Shown here in pieces: positions 60,923 to 64,000 of a stretch of 64,000 bases of DNA. Origin of the DNA: Glandiceps talaboti. Taxonomy: Eukaryota; Hemichordata; Enteropneusta; Spengelidae. Made by a program: the position numbers and the translations under genes. The stretch covers positions 24,873,003 to 24,937,002 of the forward strand of contig NC_135551.1 in assembly GCF_964340395.1 (NCBI RefSeq), written 5' to 3'. Position 1 is the first letter of the stretch. Every line of letters begins with the position of its first letter. Below the pieces are notes generated by a model. That model made no database searches, was not told the DNA's origin, and worked only from the letters and a program-made list of their open reading frames with translations.

Positions 60923-62311
60923 ATGGGTGTGTTACTTCAAAGTCTGTTTGTGACCAATTTACTGTTGTTAGTGTTAGAACCAGTCACTCCTGTTCCGACT
61001 GTCGTTGTAACGCCATCATCTCTAACAGCGGTCGCCGAAGAAACGGTTACGTTCACTTGTACTGTGACGAATAAAGAGGACTTCTCTCTCTTTTGGATAA
61101 TACATTTAAACTCATCAAATGATGATATCGTATTGGCACCAACAAATAGCCATACAGACTATCCGCGATATTCATTCACCGGTGATGCATCAAACGGAGA
61201 ATCAACTTTACAAATAGCCAATGTAGTTGATGAAGATGCGGGTTTATACAAGTGTATGGTGATATCTCCCGATAACGACGCCACGAAAATTGTTGTGACA
61301 TCTTCTGTCTTGACAGTAGGAATAGTTGAATCTCCATCATCGGGACTACTGGTTTCTAAAAGTGCAAATCTGGATTTTGCCACCATGTCTGGTGACTCGA
61401 GTAAGGGAGGTGAAACGGCGACGTTGAGCTGCACCGTGACGGGAGGACAACCTTCAGCTACTCTCGAATGGTTTAGGAACGGGGTGACGTTACCTGAACA
61501 AGGTTACTCGGTAGACAACGGGGACGCTGAAGCGAAGGTAGAATGGACTCTGTCATATCTCGACAGCCATGCAAACTACACCTGTCGGGGCGACCATCCA
61601 GCATGGCAAGACACACACGATTTTACATACGTAGATTTAAATCTGTTCTTTAGTCCCGTTGTTACAATAACACCTTCGCAACAAAAAGTCGACGTAGACC
61701 AATCTGCGAGTTTCCGTTGTAGTGCAATGGCCAGGCCAGAGGCCAATACATATACGTGGTACTATAACAAAGAGAAAATCACCAGTCAAAACAAACGCTT
61801 TTATGTAACTTCAGATGGAAAAGTTTTATTCATAACTGAAGTGATAAATAACGACTATGGTAGTGAGGTAACTTGTGAAGCTACAAACACTGAAGGTACT
61901 AACACGGCTAGTATAATACTGAAGCCATTTAAAATGAAACGTTTACTCCCATTGAAACACACTAGTAGTACGCATACGTTGGCTGTTGTTATTAGCATCA
62001 TTGGGTTTCTATTTCTCATATCAGTTACCGTTTCTTGTTGTGTATGGTGGTCTGAACGAGGAAAGGAACGAAGAGCAGACAATCAAGACAGTGAACAGCC
62101 AAGAAGAATGAACACTTTGTCAAGACCTAACATTAACACAGGTGTTTATGACGAGCCATACACCGATCAAGGCGGCAGTGCGCCAACCACTGTGACGTCA
62201 TCCGGGACATCCACCATAAGTCTGTACACTGCTCTTAGTCCATTGACCTTAGAACCAAACCACGACTACCAAGAGCTGAAGTTTAAAGCACCTGTTGAAC
62301 AAATGGCCTAA
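60923..62311 (+). CDS. Immunoglobulin-superfamily type I membrane receptor B (462 aa, single coding exon)
   Basis: It starts at ATG 60923 (context AACATGG), which opens a signal peptide (LLQSLFVTNLLLLVLEPVTP). Three Ig-like domains follow: C46, W58 and C111 in DEDAGLYKC; C170, W183 and C221; C266, W279 and C318. A transmembrane helix spans about 361-384 (LAVVISIIGFLFLISVTVSC) and is followed by the charged stop-transfer ERGKERR. The tail has Y409 (VYDEP), Y413 (PYTD), Y435 (LYTAL) and Y449 (DYQEL). Its end, TLEPNHDYQELK, is nearly the same as TLEPDHDYQKLK in receptor A, and PYTD is shared, so the two genes are paralogues although domain number differs. Like A it has no intron in the coding region. 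The probable role is surface recognition or adhesion with SH2-dependent signalling; no orthologue is assigned. Confidence 0.9.
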   Translation: MGVLLQSLFVTNLLLLVLEPVTPVPTVVVTPSSLTAVAEETVTFTCTVTNKEDFSLFWIIHLNSSNDDIVLAPTNSHTDYPRYSFTGDASNGESTLQIANVVDEDAGLYKCMVISPDNDATKIVVTSSVLTVGIVESPSSGLLVSKSANLDFATMSGDSSKGGETATLSCTVTGGQPSATLEWFRNGVTLPEQGYSVDNGDAEAKVEWTLSYLDSHANYTCRGDHPAWQDTHDFTYVDLNLFFSPVVTITPSQQKVDVDQSASFRCSAMARPEANTYTWYYNKEKITSQNKRFYVTSDGKVLFITEVINNDYGSEVTCEATNTEGTNTASIILKPFKMKRLLPLKHTSSTHTLAVVISIIGFLFLISVTVSCCVWWSERGKERRADNQDSEQPRRMNTLSRPNINTGVYDEPYTDQGGSAPTTVTSSGTSTISLYTALSPLTLEPNHDYQELKFKAPVEQMA

Positions 62312-62874
62312 ATAGTACAAGGCAACTCAGGTTATCTAAATGTTGACAAAGTTTGAGAGAATTTTTTTGAGAGGATTTTTAAAATAATTTCTTCTCAACT
62401 TACGTGCTTAGTACAACATGCGTTTTTTTTTAATTTTACAAGATTTGTTGAATAATTCACTGAGAAGAGAAGTGACCATTCACAATATTAATACTTGACT
62501 TGACTTTATTATCAATCACTGACATATTTCACAATTTCTTATCAACTACAGGTTAACTAACTAATAACCTAGAATTGTTTTATATTGCTATCTAGTAATC
62601 TCCTAAGAGAGCTCAAAATGTGCATAGTAATAATGAAAACGTCGTAGTCTAAATGTTGGTGAAGGAAATAGCTAAAGAATTCTCATTAAGAATTACATAA
62701 AGACATAATGAGTCTGCGAGTAAATATATCTTTTACCTATTCCACTAATAAGAATGTAAAAAGGTGTGTACTAGCATTATGGCAAAGGGGTTTGTTTGTA
62801 TTCGTGTTGCCGACGTTTACTGTTTTATATTCAGCTGTTATTTTTATTTTTTCATTGATTGATTGATTGATTGA

Positions 62875-62951
<77 letters not shown>

Positions 62952-64000
62952 CATCCGTTTGTTTGTTTGTGTTTGTTTGTTTAAATTTGGATTTTATGGT
63001 GTAATATTCGAACGTAAAGTATATATACTCAGTCATGATCGTGATGATTCCTTAGCCCAGAGACCAGAAGATCATAGTATCAAACCGTCACAACATTGCC
63101 TTCTTGCCTCATCGTTATTTATATTGTTGATGTAAAATAGATTACGAAAGGAATTAGAATGTATTTTACTATACATATACTTGAACTCGTATCTGGACAT
63201 GCATTGTTTTGAAAGTCGGTCATCTCAGACTGAGGACTTGGTAGCTACCTGTTGCTGCTGTCACCTAGCAACCACCTGTTGATTCAAACATTGGACACCA
63301 TGTGTCTATTACCAAATCTTATCATTAGTATTCGGAGCAGTCACTTACGTCAAACCATTCCATTGATTTGCATTTAGGGTATAACATCCTTTGGGAAAGG
63401 AGAAAAACTTTTCATTTAATATTGGGTTTTACTCACAAATTACTGGGTTTTTTTACTGTTTTATCTAAGTTTTCCAAGTCAAAGGATGCAGTATAGCACA
63501 AAGTCGATGGTGAAAAAATGGAAACAAACCCACTGAAAACAAGAACGATTAAACTTACTACAGTATCGTAGTATCATATACTAGCTGTGATATTATTCTA
63601 GTGATAATATGTTCACGTTTGTCCTATGTCAATACACTCGCGGCTTGCGAAAGTATGATAATTGATTGTGTGGTACGTTTAATCTTTCTTCTTTTTGTTG
63701 TTGTTTTTTACGTTTCCATTGTTTTTCACGTTCATTAACTTTGTGCTATAACGAATCATTTGACTTGGAACGTTTTCACATAATCCAGTATCTTACATTA
63801 ACGGGGAAGAACTCAGTCGACTCTCTACACCATACACTGGTATCCACGTATGCTAAACCGTTTTCTTGCTCATTATTGTGTTTAAACTTTGAATGACGTC
63901 ACGGTTGTAAACGAGTTCACAAGACATTCCCAACATGACATGTACACTATTAAATTGGTTTCAAGCACAGTCACTTGTAAAGCTTATATTATTTTGGGGG
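62312..64000. other. Non-coding right edge
   Basis: This holds the receptor B 3' side and flank. There is no clear AATAAA within the first few hundred bases, and no coding frame with recognisable content apart from translations of the repeat at 62854. The frame at 63666-63896 has no domain. Confidence 0.5.
62854..62951. repeat. Compound (ATTG)n(TCTG)n microsatellite
   Basis: About six ATTG units pass into about 18 GTCT units. This is the same ATTG/GTCT motif pairing, in the other orientation, as the locus at 5649-5792. Confidence 0.95.

Overview
This window is animal nuclear DNA. It is AT-rich, full of di-, tri- and tetranucleotide microsatellites, and its genes are split by GT-AG introns. 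The coding content fits an invertebrate deuterostome; a hemichordate or close relative is my best guess from the Brachyury protein, but the species cannot be fixed from sequence alone. Most of the 64 kb is non-coding.

Layout. (1) 1-3.8 kb: the last four exons of UFL1 (UFM1-protein ligase 1) on the + strand, entered through an intron that carries a 207-bp palindrome. (2) 3.8-33.5 kb: a gene-poor stretch of about 30 kb holding microsatellites, foldback elements, a SINE-like family and two elements whose inverted termini are built from 42-43-bp tandem repeats. CTCF-like motifs lie at its left edge. (3) 33.5-40.8 kb, - strand: a complete Brachyury (T-box) gene with seven coding exons that join in frame into a 414-residue protein. 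(4) 40.8-55.5 kb: the Brachyury upstream side, with no convincing gene, an old tandem duplication near 46.4-48.5 kb, and more microsatellites, some inside shared flanking repeats. (5) 55.5-62.3 kb, + strand: two intronless-coding immunoglobulin-superfamily receptors of 613 and 462 residues. Their cytoplasmic tails share tyrosine motifs, including a near-identical membrane-distal HDYQxLK block. A 5'-truncated Penelope-like retroelement lies between them (GIY-YIG endonuclease module plus a 3' hairpin/GAAAC end). (6) 62.3-64 kb: non-coding with a compound tetranucleotide repeat.

How the genes relate. UFL1 is a housekeeping E3 ligase and Brachyury a developmental transcription factor; nothing in the sequence ties them functionally. 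The two Ig receptors form a local paralogous pair and are the best candidate for an undescribed system: single-exon Ig receptors with ITIM/ITAM-like and CD28-like tyrosine motifs. No bacterial-type operons, CRISPR arrays or rRNA genes are present, and I could not identify a convincing tRNA.
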